Source of the DNA: Atherinomorus stipes
Lineage: Eukaryota > Chordata > Actinopteri > Atheriniformes > Atherinidae
Assembly: GCA_023101725.1 (NCBI GenBank)
Contig: JALJCO010009062.1
Location: 1-64,000 of the forward strand
Reading direction: 5' to 3'
Length of the DNA stretch: 64,000 bases
This document shows, piece after piece, positions 21,947-34,555 of this stretch. Below the pieces are notes generated by a model that saw only the letters and a list, made by a program, of their open reading frames with translations, was not told the DNA's origin and did no database searches. The position numbers were made by a program, and so were the translations under genes. How positions within the stretch are numbered: the stretch's first letter is position 1; every line of letters begins with the position of its first letter.

Positions 21947-24900
21947 CTCACAAAGCTTTGCAGCTTGTTGCTTTATTTTTTAAGTTCGCTCAAATTTTGG
22001 GGTCTTTATTCCCATTGTTGTGTTCGGAAATGCAGCTTCTATGATGACGAAAATGTTGGACATTCAATATGTGACAGCGTGAGTCTCCTGTGTTGACTCA
22101 GTCACGCATTTCTAAATCTGTTGTAGATGTACCATAACAAGATATTTATCATGTTTTTAATAAAGGTTCAAATATATATGCTTATTATTATTAGAGCAAT
22201 CCCCCCAAACAACAGTTTTTATTTATTTATTTATTTATTTATTTTTAAGTAATACTGTCCAGAATACTTTTTGGATAAGCCTCAAATTTTGAGATACCTC
22301 CAACACTTAAAGGCTTCGAAAAAACAAGAAGTCCATCAAACTGGACTAAAAAACACAACGACATGGAAACAGGAAACCATGGTGATAGAAAATACTTCCT
22401 TATAAAGAACCGTAATAATGACACGGAGGTTTAATCAGCTCTGATGGGATTAACTAACAGCGTTATTTCCAGTAACAGGAATCAAACTAATTACTGTGTC
22501 CATCTCTACAACGGCGTTACGTTACTGATGATAAAATGCAACGTGTTATTATAATTAAGCACACTGCAGCTGTCTTCATCTGACTGGGGCTAATGGGGGG
22601 GGGGGTCTGCGTGAGTAATGGTGACTGGCAAAGGAGGCAGACACACACAGAGTGTGTGTAGGAGTCTGATTTTATTCCATGAATTATACGTGTGATATAA
22701 ATGTGTTGGTGATGATCTCATAATATATTTTTATATGATGTTATTCATGTTTATCAGCCACATTTTACTAATTAGTCTGTTAAAAGCAGGTGGATTTGGT
22801 TTAGTTATTGAATAAATAAACCTAAAATGATCATTACACTGATACAGTGTTAAATATGAATGGACCCTGGACCAGTTTGGACTGAAAACTTGGCCCCATC
22901 ATGAAAAGGTTGAGACCCCCTGGTTTATAATCAATGTTAAAACCACAAATCTGACTCATCCAACATGTTCAGCCTTTGTTAGAAATATTGTAGATCTCTA
23001 AATATTAACAGTTGTAGCAGTTGAATACTTTGAGCAGGACGGGATGAGAATGGATGAGAAGTCCGTCTGTGGACTGAAGGATTTCTGAGGGATTCTCTCA
23101 TTGTTCATTGTGATTCTGCTGTCGGCGGCCGGACGCTCGGTCCGCTTGGATGAGGACATTGTGCTTCAGTTTTTGGCAGTTGGATTAAATTGTTTCACAG
23201 TCCCACAGCATTTATTCATTGTTGTCTGGTCTCAAGCTGAAGGCTGACAAAGCCTCAATAAGGTACAATTTGCTTTCTGTCCAAGAGCTAAATGAGGAGA
23301 TCAGTGCCACGATGTGTTCGTTTGGTATAAAAGCTACAGTGCTACGCAGGCTTTTTCCAGCATTTGACATTTATAACATATTAAAGCCCTCTTAGATTCA
23401 ATAATGTGGCTTATTTCTGAAACTAAATACCCTACGAGGACATGGTGTCAGAAACTAGACCACATCCTTCACTTTTTTCACACCTCCTCAACAAACAAAA
23501 ATTTAAATTAGACCTGAATGAATGTCAAGATCATGTTATTAGAAAAAAAAAAAACATTTTCATCACGTGTGCTACAATGTGGTCCGTTTTCATTAAAGAA
23601 CTTGATCTAAAACATACTTGGACATATTTTGAACAGAGGCAGGACTCCACTGATAAAATTAATCTAATTAATTATAGGCTTTGCAGTTGATTAATTTAGA
23701 TTAATCGCATTACAAAAATTGCCCCAAAAAGTAACATTTTCTTTATTTAAATAGATTTTCGGGACAACTGAATCAAATAACAGACATAGACTTTAATACT
23801 GTAAACTGTAAAAGATGAGCTTTTTATGCAGCATTTCAAGTAGAAAAGTTACTTTGATGCCAATATTTTTACTTTAGTGACGCCTCAAACGTCTGATCCG
23901 CTGTTTACTTCTATGAAACAACTACAACACTGAGAAAAGTTTTTATGGCAAAATAATTATTTACAAGCTTTAAAAGCCACAACATTTCACAGACAAAAGA
24001 GCGACAAAGTAAACCAATCGACTAGTGATTATATTCAGCTACATGACACGGTGTTCTGGTGAAATACGTTTCCTTTCAAATTGAACTTCTGACATCCTGT
24101 ATCAGCCCGGTTTATTAGTGAGGAGACAAGTGTCTGGAGGGGGTTGTTCACGGGCCTGAGGATGCCTGACATATTGGTATTATTTCCCCGTTGGTCTTAA
24201 AAACCAACCCTAATTGGATTACTTCAGCACAAATTGGCAGATATGAAAAGAGGCAGAGAAGCAACTTTTCATAGAAGAGAAAACAAAGACGCGTCAGCTG
24301 AACTTCCAAATAAATGAAAAAAAATCTAAATTGTTATCAGACTTTCCACCAGGTAAAACCCAGGAGGGTACAAGCTCCCAACAATTAGGCTGAAATCAAT
24401 TCCAGGCACGCAGCCTTTCCACTGGCAGACCAGCATATAAATCAGTGATATCTGTTTGGTGGCTGTCAGCTGGAGGAACGTAATCAAAGCAGCTGCTGCA
24501 CTTAGCTGCCCCAGTAAGAAAAGAGAGAAATCTGTAAAAGGACACATCTGCTGCAATTACAGAGACGATACAGAGTTCTGCTGGAAATCTACCACATGAC
24601 CGAGACACAGCATGATCACAGTCATGTGCATCTGCATATCAGACACAAGTAAAAAGCCTGATTCAAGACAACCACTTTCTTATGTTCAGGGTTTTTAGTT
24701 AAAAGTGAGAGCTGCAACGTTTTTATCAAAACAATGAATGCATCTACAGAACGACTACAGAGGTGCAGAATAAAAGTATTATTTAACTATTATAGAAATA
24801 ACTGTATTATTTACTTTGACCGGTTCAAAATAAAAAAAATATTTACAACTGTACATCTATGCTAATTCTGCACCATTAGCATTAGCTCAGGAGATGCTAG

Positions 24901-25160
24901 CTCGATTGCTCTGTGTAGAAATAGTATCTTTTTTGTGTTAAATTCCTTAAGAATAGGCGTAACCATCAACAAAAGAGGGGGCTTCAAGTCAACAAAAAAT
25001 GAAGCATGAATGAAAAATGAAAACTTTAGGTTTTGTCTGTACGTGCACTTTTAGTAAGGATCCTGCGCACAGTTTTAAAAATAAGACCGCTGATGTGAAA
25101 AAGACAGAAATAACACATCACTTATGCTCTGGCAATGTTGACATGAAGTCAACAAAAATG
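21947..25160. other. No gene seen; minor repeats only
   Basis: A (TTTA)n microsatellite at 22215-22246, a poly-G run at 22596-22606, a solo hAT-like end (ggttgagaccccctgg, 22908-22923) and a TE-like block at 23690-23760 (tagattaatcgcattac). The remainder looks unique. Small frames at 24326-24608 have no recognisable domain. Confidence 0.45.
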
Positions 25161-25887
25161 GAACAAAAATCGTCCATAAAAGTCAAAAAAAAAACGTGTC
25201 AATATTCCTCCATACTGCTCGTCCAACATAATCCAAGTGTTCTGAGTGGGTAGCGTCCAGAATTTACTGGAAACCACATCATTTAATATATTTTTATAAC
25301 TTAAACAGTAGAACATCTAACTGCCACAAAGCAAACCCTGCGAGTTCATGACACTACGGAAGCCGCGACAGATAAGATCACGCGTTCTCTTTTTCTTTCT
25401 TTCTTTCTTTTAAATCAATATCCTACCGCTCTTGTGTTTGCCAGCTCGTTCGCTCTTAGCACAATGTAAACAGCTAATTTCTTCTTCTATGCTTGCATTA
25501 TCGGCAGAGTAGGCGCTGAACGCAGCGGCTTCCGTAGTGTCGTGAACTTGCATGAATGCGCAAAAAGAAAGTGCAATGTTCTACTGTTCAGGCTATAAAA
25601 ATCTAGTAAATGATGTGGTTTCCAGTAAATTCTGGACGCTACCCACTCAGGACACTTGGATTACATTGGACGAGCAGTATGGAGGAATATTGACAAGTTT
25701 TTGTGGACTTTTATGGACCTTTTTGGTTCAGTGGTGAACTCCATTATATGAAAGTTGGGGGAAAACGAAAACCTGTCCGATGTCCGGCTGCATTTGAGAT
25801 ATCAAAAAAGTGCTCGAGAGTCTTGCTCAGCATGAGGATGAGGAGAAGATGAAGGATCATCATTCTGTGGGTGTACTATTCCTTTAA
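25160..25887. mobile_element. Foldback TTAA element, copy 2 (5' truncated)
   Basis: Matches the 11662-12575 element. The right arm is complete to CCTTTAA with TTAA at 25884-25887. The left arm starts only at the equivalent of about 11825 (gtccataaaagtc), so roughly 160 bp of the left arm is missing. The inner stem is also present: atgacactacggaagccgcg against gcggcttccgtagtgtcgtg. The loop carries a (TTTC)n run at 25388-25410. Confidence 0.85.
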
Positions 25888-26501
25888 ACTTTCTTTCAGC
25901 ACAAGATTATACTTCATTTTTTCACTAAACAACTGAACAGTTTGGTTTTATTTGTATTAGTTACAAAACTGCATGTCATTTTTCCTCTGTGCTTGGCCTG
26001 AAGCGCACACAGGAAGCAGAAAACACATTCCCCCATCACTGTTTCATCACTTCACTCAGAATGGATCGTAGTAATGTGCCCAGCTATAGCCTGAAGCGCA
26101 TATAAACACACCTGTCTCCAGGTGAGAGGATTGCTAAACCAAGCATCTGCTGACATCCTGCAGACAGAGATACAACAGGAATATTTTCACCAGTAAGACG
26201 AAAACTCGCAGTTTTTTGGTGATGAACTGTAAAACTGTAAAATTGGACAGTATTTAACTGTAATATCAACTTTAAATACTGTAAAATTTGTTTATGCACA
26301 GTACACCACTGTAGACTACATTGGACTGTCCTGTACTGTCAACCAAGATACAGAAGTTTAATTGCCCGCAAAGAACTGAAAAATGACTAAATAGTATGTC
26401 TATTTTTTCTTAATTTTGTGTTCTAACCAATTCCACCTGAAAGTGGCAACACATTTAAATATTAGACAAAGATAACATAAGTAAACACAAAATGCAGTTT
26501 T
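25888..26501. other. No recognised features
   Basis: AT-rich unique sequence. A run of gtaaaactgtaaa-like words at 26220-26340 gives weak internal repetition. Confidence 0.4.
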
Positions 26502-26503
26502 TA

Positions 26504-27549
26504 AATGGAGGATTTTATTAGTAAGGGAGGAAAAAATCCAAACTTAAATAGCCCTGTGTGAAAAAGTGATCTTCCCCTAAACCTAATAACTGGTTGTTCC
26601 ACCTTAGCAGCAACAACTGCATCAAGCGTTTGTGATAACTGGCAGTGAGTCTTCTGCAGCGCTGTGGAGGAATTTTGTTCCACTCATCTTTGCAGAATTG
26701 TTGTAATTCAGCCACATTGGAGGCTTTTCCAGCATGAACCGCCTTTTTAAGGTCATGCCACAGCATCTCAATGGGATTCAGGTGGGGACTTTGACTAGGC
26801 CACTCCAAAGTCTTCATGTTGTTGTTCTTAAGCCATTCAGAGGTGGACTTGCTGGTGTGTTCTGGATCATTGTTCTGCTGCAGAACCCAAGTGTGCTTCA
26901 GCTTGAGGTCACCAACAGATGGCCGGACTTTCTCCTTCAGGATTTTTTGGTAGAAGCAGAATTCATGGTTCCATTTACCACAGCAAGTCTTCCAGGTCCT
27001 GAAGCAGCAAAACAGCCCCAGACCATCACACTAAAACCACCATATTTTACTGTTGCTATGATGTTCCTTTTCTGAAATGCCGTGTTACTTTTACGCCAGA
27101 TGTAATGGGACCTACACCTTCCAGAAAGTTCCACTTTTGTCTCATCAGTCCACAGAGTATTTTCCCAAAAGTCTTGGGGATCATCAAGATGCTTTCTGGC
27201 TAAACTGAGACGAGCCTTTATGTTCTTTCTGCTCAGCAGTGGTTTGATCTTGGAACTCTGCCATGCAGCCATTTTTGCCCCCCAGTCTCTTTCTGATGGT
27301 GGAGTCATGAACACTGACCTTCATTGAGGCAAGTGAGGCCTGCAATTCTGGGTCACGTTGGTCGGCCCCTCCTGGGAAGGTTCACCACTGTTCCATGTTT
27401 TCACCATTTGTGGATAATGGCTCCCACTGTGGTTCTCTGGAGTAAACCACAGTTAATTTATGTTTTAACAAGGGGGCAATCACTTTTTCACAAAGGGCCA
27501 TGAAGGTTTCCCCCCCCCCCCCCCCCCCTTGTTACTAAAAATCTTCATT
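26504..27549 (-). mobile_element. Tc1-like transposon, internally deleted
   Basis: Long terminal inverted repeats of about 75 bp: aatggaggattttattagta at the left against ctaaaaatcttcatt at the right, both continuing into tgtgaaaaagtgat / atcactttttcaca. TA dinucleotides at both outer edges (26502-26503, 27550-27551). At 1046 bp it is shorter than autonomous Tc1 elements (about 1.6 kb). The region coding for the N-terminal helix-turn-helix is missing between about 27330 and 27450. A poly-C run of about 18 lies at 27511-27528. Confidence 0.9.
26518..27314 (-). pseudogene. Tc1-family DDE transposase, broken
   Basis: The minus-strand frame from 27314 shows LARKHLDDPQDFWENTLWTD, with the first catalytic Asp in TDETKVE, then GGFSVMVWGCF and LAVVNGTMNS. 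A frameshift near 26940 moves the reading to the frame ending at 26518, with EWPSQSPHLNPIEMLWHDL carrying the catalytic Glu. The second catalytic position, normally the first Asp of QQDNDPKHT, reads QQNNDPEHT. The spacing from that residue to Glu is 34, so this is a DD34E protein with Asp changed to Asn. The N-terminal DNA-binding domain is deleted, so it cannot act as a transposase. Confidence 0.9.
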
Positions 27550-27551
27550 TA

Positions 27552-28887
27552 AAAACTACCCTGCTTTGCGGCACCCTCTGTTCTGTGCACCATGAGTTAA
27601 GTGTTTAATCCCATGACTCCCCCGATTATTGCTCTGATTATCGTTAATTGTAGCCTGGACAGTGCTTCACTCAATTTCATTTAAAAGCAATAAAAACAAA
27701 CAACTCTTTAAGTGAGTTGGCTCATTAAAAAGCTGGAAGAATCAGCTTGTTAGCACTTATTAATCCATCAAAATGAACAATTTTGTGTTGCAGTTTACAA
27801 GTCTTGCAGGTGTTTCACACAAACTTTACAGGAACACATATTCTGCCTTCGTAGCTGCAAACATAGTAGCTGAGGTTTTGTTGTTTTATTTGTCGGCATT
27901 GAACTGAAAGGTCAATTCTGTTTGCAGTGTTTTGATTCTAAATAGTTTTGAAGGACTCACACAAAGTTAGAAAAAATAAGAAACATGGGATAAATTAGCA
28001 CCTGGATGCTGATAGAATGAGAAAGCTGTTAAAAGTCAACTTTGGTGGGTTTGTATTTCATCTCTAACAGAAGCTCCTATCACCGTTAGCTACTCACTTT
28101 TCTCGCCTTTTTGCATTAACAGATGCAGTAAAACCTAATATTTTGAAGTGTCTCTGATTTAGAGCTGCCTCTCTTACTCCAAAATGGTTCAACATTGGTT
28201 CACAATCTGTACAAGTATGTTTTAGATCAAGCTCTTTCATGAGAATGGATCAGACCCATTTTAAAACAACTGGCTGCCGGTCCTTACCGTAAATATCTTC
28301 ACACGACAGTGCAGGTTTATTTTCAGCACATTCAATCGCTCATTCAGAGCAGAGTAGAAAAACATCAAATGGAGATTCGGCAGGCTTAACCCACACATCC
28401 TGGCCAGACTGTTGGCACCAGACACACATCAATACACACCAAGCTGTCCGTTAGAGGATCAGAGTATTTAAAATGGCTGCAATGAAAAGCAATCACTCAG
28501 CGGGCGAAGAGCCACGGGCTGCGCCAGAACTGTTTTTCTTTGTTGACCTGATCTGCTGCTTTGTTGCAGCTAAATGACACATCTTTTCTGTGGATGGTAA
28601 TCTGACTGTGCAGATTGGGCTATTGCATCATGATGAAATCAAACTGAAAATGTATTTAGGGTAGACCACCTATTGACACGAAGCTTGTTGAGAGCAAATT
28701 TGCATCTGGAATCACATGCAGTTCGATTAGCCTGGAGGGTTGTGAGTCCTATTATTCATAAGCCAGTGTTTTTTTTTTTTTTTTAATCATTGTACAGTGT
28801 AAGTGTAATATTTTGTCTTTTTTGTAGTAATTAGCTTCGGCTGCTTGGTAATATTCTACAGGTTAGAATATCTCATATGTCTCTTAA
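27552..28887. other. No recognised features
   Basis: Mostly unique. A poly-T run at 28769-28785. No terminal repeats or coding signal found. Confidence 0.4.
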
Positions 28888-30744
28888 GGCGAGGCACGGC
28901 AGGCGAAAACCCTGTTTTTTCATCACCTGGTCAATATTGAGATTTTAGTTTTTTTCCCTCCTTCAACATGTTTTCTTTGGGGCTAGCGTAAAAAAGGAAA
29001 ACTTCAAAAATCAACATTTTAGGAGTTTATTTCATGATACTTTGATGCACCCGGATCCTCAAAATGCAGCTAAAGTTGGTGTTTTTAAACGGAGCGCAGC
29101 ACCGTGGTGCTCGTCTGAACTCTGTCGTGTCTGGTATCGTTGGAAACGTCTCTTTTTCCTGAACCATGTCATCTTAACCAAACGTGATCGGAGCAGCGAG
29201 AATTTAATGCTAAGCCCAGGCTCTCGTTGGCTGATCTTAATTTTGAGCAATGTCATTGGTTTACATTGGTCATGTGACACGGTACAGCCTCTTCCCGTCT
29301 GAGCTTCGCGGAAGTTATGAAGTTAAAATACTGAAAGAAACGCTTTCAAAGTGTTTTTTAGAGAGAGAGACGAGCGCGTTCATCTTTAGGAGACAACAGG
29401 ACGTCACAATTACAGCAATCAGCGGGTAAAATATACGTGAGTTCGTCGCCACAAAGCTGTCAATCACAGCAGCAGCATGTTGTCAACTGTTTACTGCAGC
29501 ACAGTGTCTCATAACAGGCGCTGCACGTTTGAATCAGCTGATCAGAGAATGAATTTGCCCTAATATAACAAACATAAACCAGAGGCAGGATTCAGAAGGA
29601 GATGAGGGAATAAAATCCTGATTTTACAGCAGTTTGCTTCTGAAGTGCCTCTGTGAAGCAGATCTCTGCAGACTGACTGCATCCATCCTCCCCTCTCCTC
29701 CTCCGGATGCAACAAGACATGATGTCGCCTTTACATAAATGTGCACATTCTCTTAGCCCATGAATTAAAATTTAAAAATGAAGCCCTTAAAAAAAGAGTA
29801 AAGTTTTGTGAATCGCTGCACGTCTCCTCAAACCTATAACTCATCATGATAAAAAGAGGAGATAAATCTTTCCATCTTGGATATGATGATATAGATGTTC
29901 TGCATGTTTATTTCTATTCATTTTACTGGGTCTGATGTCTGTAAATAGTGGTTTATTACAAACATGTTCTGAATTTTACATCCATATATCTGCAGGTGAT
30001 TTTCTCAGGTCGTCTGCAGCCGTAGATGTGAGAACGTGTGACAGTGATGCTGAGATTGTGTCCAGATGAAGCTCCTACACATGCTGTGTTAAACATTTAT
30101 CAGTTTTTATGAGCTATAAATGTTCTGCTTAGTTGTTCTCATGAATCTGATTGGATCTGATGTCTGTAAATAATTTTATAGAACAAAAATGTGGAGAATT
30201 TTACATTCTAAAACTTTAAAAGCTCTCAAAATGAGTTTTTTCTTTTACTCTGGGTAAAAAATCTCCACTTCAGCAGCACTTACAGAAACCAACCTTTCAG
30301 GTTTGCTCCTGACTGTTTTCTTAAAGTTTTTACAGAAGGATTTTTTTATATCTCATTCACAGCCTGACTTATAGAACATTCCATCCCAAAAATATGCCAA
30401 AAAATGAGTTTTCTCTGGTTGTTGACAGTACTGTATATTGTAAATTGTGAAATGATCTATAGAGATATCCAAAATCCCCTCTGTAAAAACGTTTGACTTT
30501 AATATGGGAACAAAATTCTAAAGAAACTTTGAACCTGGTTTAATCCCGTGTTTAGTTTTTTTTTTTTTAGAAATGTATGAAAATTCGCACATTTTTGGCT
30601 ATATAACACCTAATTTGCATATCTAAACATAAATTTTCAGAAAACTTGCAATACAAAGAATGATTGCCCTAATGTGAGGAATAAACCAGGAAATTTTTGT
30701 GGTGATACCAGTTAGTTTCCCTGTTTGCCTGGAGTGTCTCGCCC
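28888..30744. mobile_element. 1.86-kb element with decayed terminal inverted repeats
   Basis: The left end GGCGAGGCACGGCAGGCGAA and the right end in reverse complement GGCGAGACACTCCAGGCAAA align at most positions and continue into CCCTG/CAGGG. Both are flanked by a TAA trinucleotide (28885-28887 and about 30745-30747). The interior has only short frames (for example 29042-29302) with no recognisable transposase. Superfamily not assigned. Confidence 0.55.
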
Positions 30745-31900
30745 TAACATAGTGTACAGGTACAAATAATAAACAAAAGATGCATTTCAACTGGTAGAAC
30801 TAATTCATGCTGTATGAAAAAACCCATGAAATCAATAATTGATGCAGGACTTTAAATGCAGTCATTCAGATCATGTTTGAAATTATTATGATGAATTTGT
30901 CTGTTTATGTGATTAGAAAACCATATATCGGACGGTTGTGTAAAAGGCTGCTGTGCCTCAGAGGGAAAGCTCTTTCAATCTTTACTTGGGGCATAAAATC
31001 AGGAAGAAGCTCTGTCATCAATCTCATTTGTATTCTTTTATTGCAAATCTGTTTGGCCTTAACGTTGATGTGCAATGCTGTATGGTGTGCCACATGAATA
31101 AAAAACAAGATGACAAATGAGAAAAGGGGACAACAAAAAACTGCGAATCCAGGATGTGAAGAAATGTAAAGATTTGCAGGCCTCCCACACAGGGAATGAA
31201 AAATGATGAAGCAACACAATTTTGTGTTCAGGAAATGTATAAAAATGCTTATTAAAGTGGCTATTTTAGCTAACAAGAAAAATGATTTCTTGTCCTTGCA
31301 ATTTTCAGATGGTCAAAATTAGTTATTTCTTTACTGTTTTTGTGGAGTTCAAACTTTAAGCAATTCTAGTTTTAAAAGCTGCAGTCATGACCACTTTATC
31401 AGCCACTTAAATGTCTAATCAGCCAATCATATGGCAGCAACTCAACACATGTAGTCATGGAGACGTGATGAAGATGATAGAAAGGCAACAGGAAGTCAGA
31501 TCAGCACTGGTTCCAACAGAAGTATGCAGACTAACATCTCTGAACACAGAACACGTCCAACCTGGAAGCAGATGGACTCCAGCAGCAGAAACCAGAGCGG
31601 GTGCCCCTCCTGTCAGCTAAGAACAGGAAGCTGAGGTGGAACGGGGGGTACTATCCAGCTGCAGCCCCGAAGCAGAAGCCCCCGACGTGACAGGAGCCTC
31701 TGCTGTGACGGAAGCAGACCAAACAGCTGGTTCTTTCGCTGTTATATTATCGTCATACATGGGCTCGGAGGTCCTTTTGGGACTTTTTTACGTACAGTTC
31801 TTGCAATCTGGCAATCTGGATTTTCATGAGAAATTAGACTTAAATTTCCTGTTTGGTCAATCTCAACAAACAGCAGCGTCAAGCCCTAATGGTTGCACAG
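30745..31900. other. No recognised features
   Basis: Unique sequence. The 123-codon minus frame at 30905-31276 and the plus frame at 31636-31938 have no recognisable domain. Confidence 0.4.
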
Positions 31901-31904
31901 TTGT

Positions 31905-32400
31905 GACTTTGAAGGAACGTTCCGCGAATGTTACTTAAACGTCCCCTAAAGGTTGCATTATATAACTGTGGCAAGGTACGCAACTGAGGGCCCAGGCGGG
32001 CTTTGAACCCCAGACTCCCGGGTGAAAGTCATGCACGCTGACCAGTCAGCCAAAGGGACGTCCCTGTGGCCAAGTAGCCAGCGCACGATCAGTCGGAGGC
32101 ATAGTGACAGGACCGTCAACTGCCACATAACCTTTAGGGGACGTCCAGATAAAATTCTGCGACCGGTCCTTAAAAGTTGCTGGGAAGTTTGCAGTGCGAC
32201 CTTCAGCTAACGTTGCCGGAACGTTGCAGAAACGTTCACTGTGCGACCTTCACCGAACGTTGCCGTAACGTCAGCTGCAAACGGTCCCGCAACCTTTCGA
32301 AAACTTTCCATGACGACGCTGCCTGCTGTTGGTGGTGAATGTTCCTGCGACCTTCATGCAACGTTCGGGGAACGTTTGTGGAACGTTCCTCTGTTAGCTG
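31905..32400. repeat. AACGTT-rich imperfect repeat cluster
   Basis: Loose repetition of aacgttcc/ggaacgtt, gcgaccttc (32197, 32245, 32348) and cgttgcng words, as in a common teleost dispersed repeat. The cluster is interrupted by the 161-bp tRNA-like element at 31967-32127. The 16-bp word ACGTCCCCTAAAGGTT (31939-31954) and its exact reverse complement (32129-32144) flank that element. Confidence 0.65.
31967..32127 (-). mobile_element. tRNA-like element with TG...CA termini, copy 1
   Basis: 161 bp starting TGTGGCAAGG and ending CAACTGCCACA (7-bp terminal inversion TGTGGCA/TGCCACA), flanked by the 4-bp direct repeat TAAC (31963-31966, 32128-32131). On the minus strand it contains an A-box-like TGGCTGACTGG (32042-32052) and a B-box-like GGTTCAAAGCC (31999-32009), about 43 bp apart, in a tRNA-like context (gactggtcagcgtgcatgac, gcctgggccc). 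The T and acceptor stems pair imperfectly, so it is tRNA-derived and not a tRNA gene. Copy 2 is at 34598-34756. Confidence 0.75.
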
Positions 32401-34555
32401 GAATGTCTGGTGGGTAAATTTATTTACAGTTTTTCTCAATTGCTAAAACACTATTTTTGAAATGTCCCCTCACTGTTTCACAACTTTAAACACTGATCCC
32501 AAAACTCAAACTACTTTCCCTAAACCTCTGCTTTTTGCTGCAAAAGGAAGTTATCGACTCAAAACAGCATCACCTGGCCTTAAAAAGCGACACTATTGTC
32601 ACACAATACAGCAAAATGTAGAACACTACAGAGCAATCAGGAAACACTAACAGAGTTCTCAGAACATCATGCTGTCATCATGCTTTTTTTTTTTTTTTTT
32701 TTTTTTCATCAGGCCAAATCCATCATGTCACAACACAGAGAACTCACAACATGAAGTAGCAGAAAAGCACTCGGAGAGCGCAGAGCTCCGCCATTTCTCC
32801 GTTTCCAACATCTTTGCACTCACTGTCATTTGCACGATGATTCTTTGTAAATCACCTGCAAACCGTTGTTCAGCCCCTCACACAAAATTCTAGATTGAAC
32901 GGGCAAATTGCTGAACTCAAATTTGGATCTTTGTAGACCCGACCCTGAATGTACAACCAGATCTGCCCACTCAGGACTTGAGGAAATGACACACATTCAG
33001 TCATTTGCAGTCACACTCCTTGACACTCCTTAGGCTTGGAGGAGCCGTTCTCAGCGGGCTCCAACGTCGACTGACAGCCGATAATAAGTGAATAATGACT
33101 GTCAGAACACTCTTCCTTCCACATTAGGCCCTTATCACATTTTAATTAAATTTTGCATGCAGGTGGCACATTGAAGAAAACACCCCTGTGCATCTGATCC
33201 ACAGCCATGTGTTCACGGACCTTTGCATATAATGGTAGGACCCTCAGTGAAGGCGCCGGTGGGTTTCCACCTGCCAGAGGGGCCCTCAGAGGACACATTA
33301 TGCATGGCAGACAGCTGTCCTGTCTGGTGTTTGCAGCATGGGCTCGCTCATGCAGAAAGACACGATCGGACAGGACGAGCTCGGTAAAGGCTGGGCATGC
33401 TGATAGAGACAGCAAATACGAAATAAACACGGACTAATGGAAATGTGTTAATGTGCTACTGACAGGAAAATGTCCATCTATCATCTTTAACTCTAAACCG
33501 TGCAGCACAGAGGCCAGAAGCTTTGTTTAATGTAAATGTGCTATGCTGTGTTTGGCAGGTCAGTCTAATGAGAAGAAAGATGCTAAACCCTTTTATATTA
33601 GTCGGCTTTTTGTGAAGAATAAATATGATGTGGATTAGAGGGAAATGTGGGAACTATCAGGGCTGGCTGGACTCACTAATCCAGGCAGTCAACATTGTGC
33701 TGATCTGTAAACACAGATGCAGCAGGTCATTCAGTAATGACTGAAGCAAATTAATGTAAGGGTCATAAACAAGCAGATCTGCCGTTTATCAAGCGCTTGT
33801 GATTTAATAACAACAGGGTCTGGCCAGAGACGTGACTGCGACCCCGCTCGCCCATTTCAGCCTCGTTTCCTGGCTCTGGTCTGCAGACCGTTTATCTGGT
33901 GTCATCATTTAATAAACTCTCGGAGATGCGCTGTTAAACTTTAGTCTTCAGCTTAATGACAAAAACAACTTTAATTATCCCAGAGATAAATATCTAATAA
34001 TTACAAATTACAAATGATTTATAACAAACAAAATTAAAAACAAATTAAATGGCGCACCCCTCATTATTTGTCATGGTCAAGCCTCAAAACACCAGATTTA
34101 GGAGATTATCAAGTTATTGAGGCCTCATATGCAGTTATTTCAAAACATAGCAAACTTACCTGTTTCTGTTAAATCCTGTTGTTTAGTAGAAACAAAAGGC
34201 TCATAAATATATACAGCCTCTAAAAGCAAGACCGTACAACATGTGGAAATGTGTCGAATGTCCGGCAGGAACCAGACAAGAACACCTCGGCCGTTCCTCA
34301 ATCCGCATACTTTTTTTTTCCCTTCAAATTTTATTTACAAAAAGACAATACATAATAACAAACGTGCTCGAGGAGAGATGATCAAAATACAAGTATAAAA
34401 AGATAAAACAGATTTACAAATCATATTGCTCACATAAAGCTTTGAGTTTCATAGCTTTAGAGTTTGTGCAAAGTTTTAAAGAGTCCAGAAAACAACTTAA
34501 ATAAGCTTTGATACAGCAAGATTTGGTTTCTGTTTTGTAAACTTGCTATCAATCC
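32401..34555. other. Mostly featureless; one solo transposon end
   Basis: The segment ttacagtttttctcaattgc followed by taaaacactatttttgaaat at 32423-32462 matches, inverted, 46570-46636 (gcaattgaaaaaccctgtaa). It is likely one end of a TA-flanked DNA transposon family; no opposite end was found. A poly-T run lies at 32683-32706. The rest looks unique. Confidence 0.45.
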
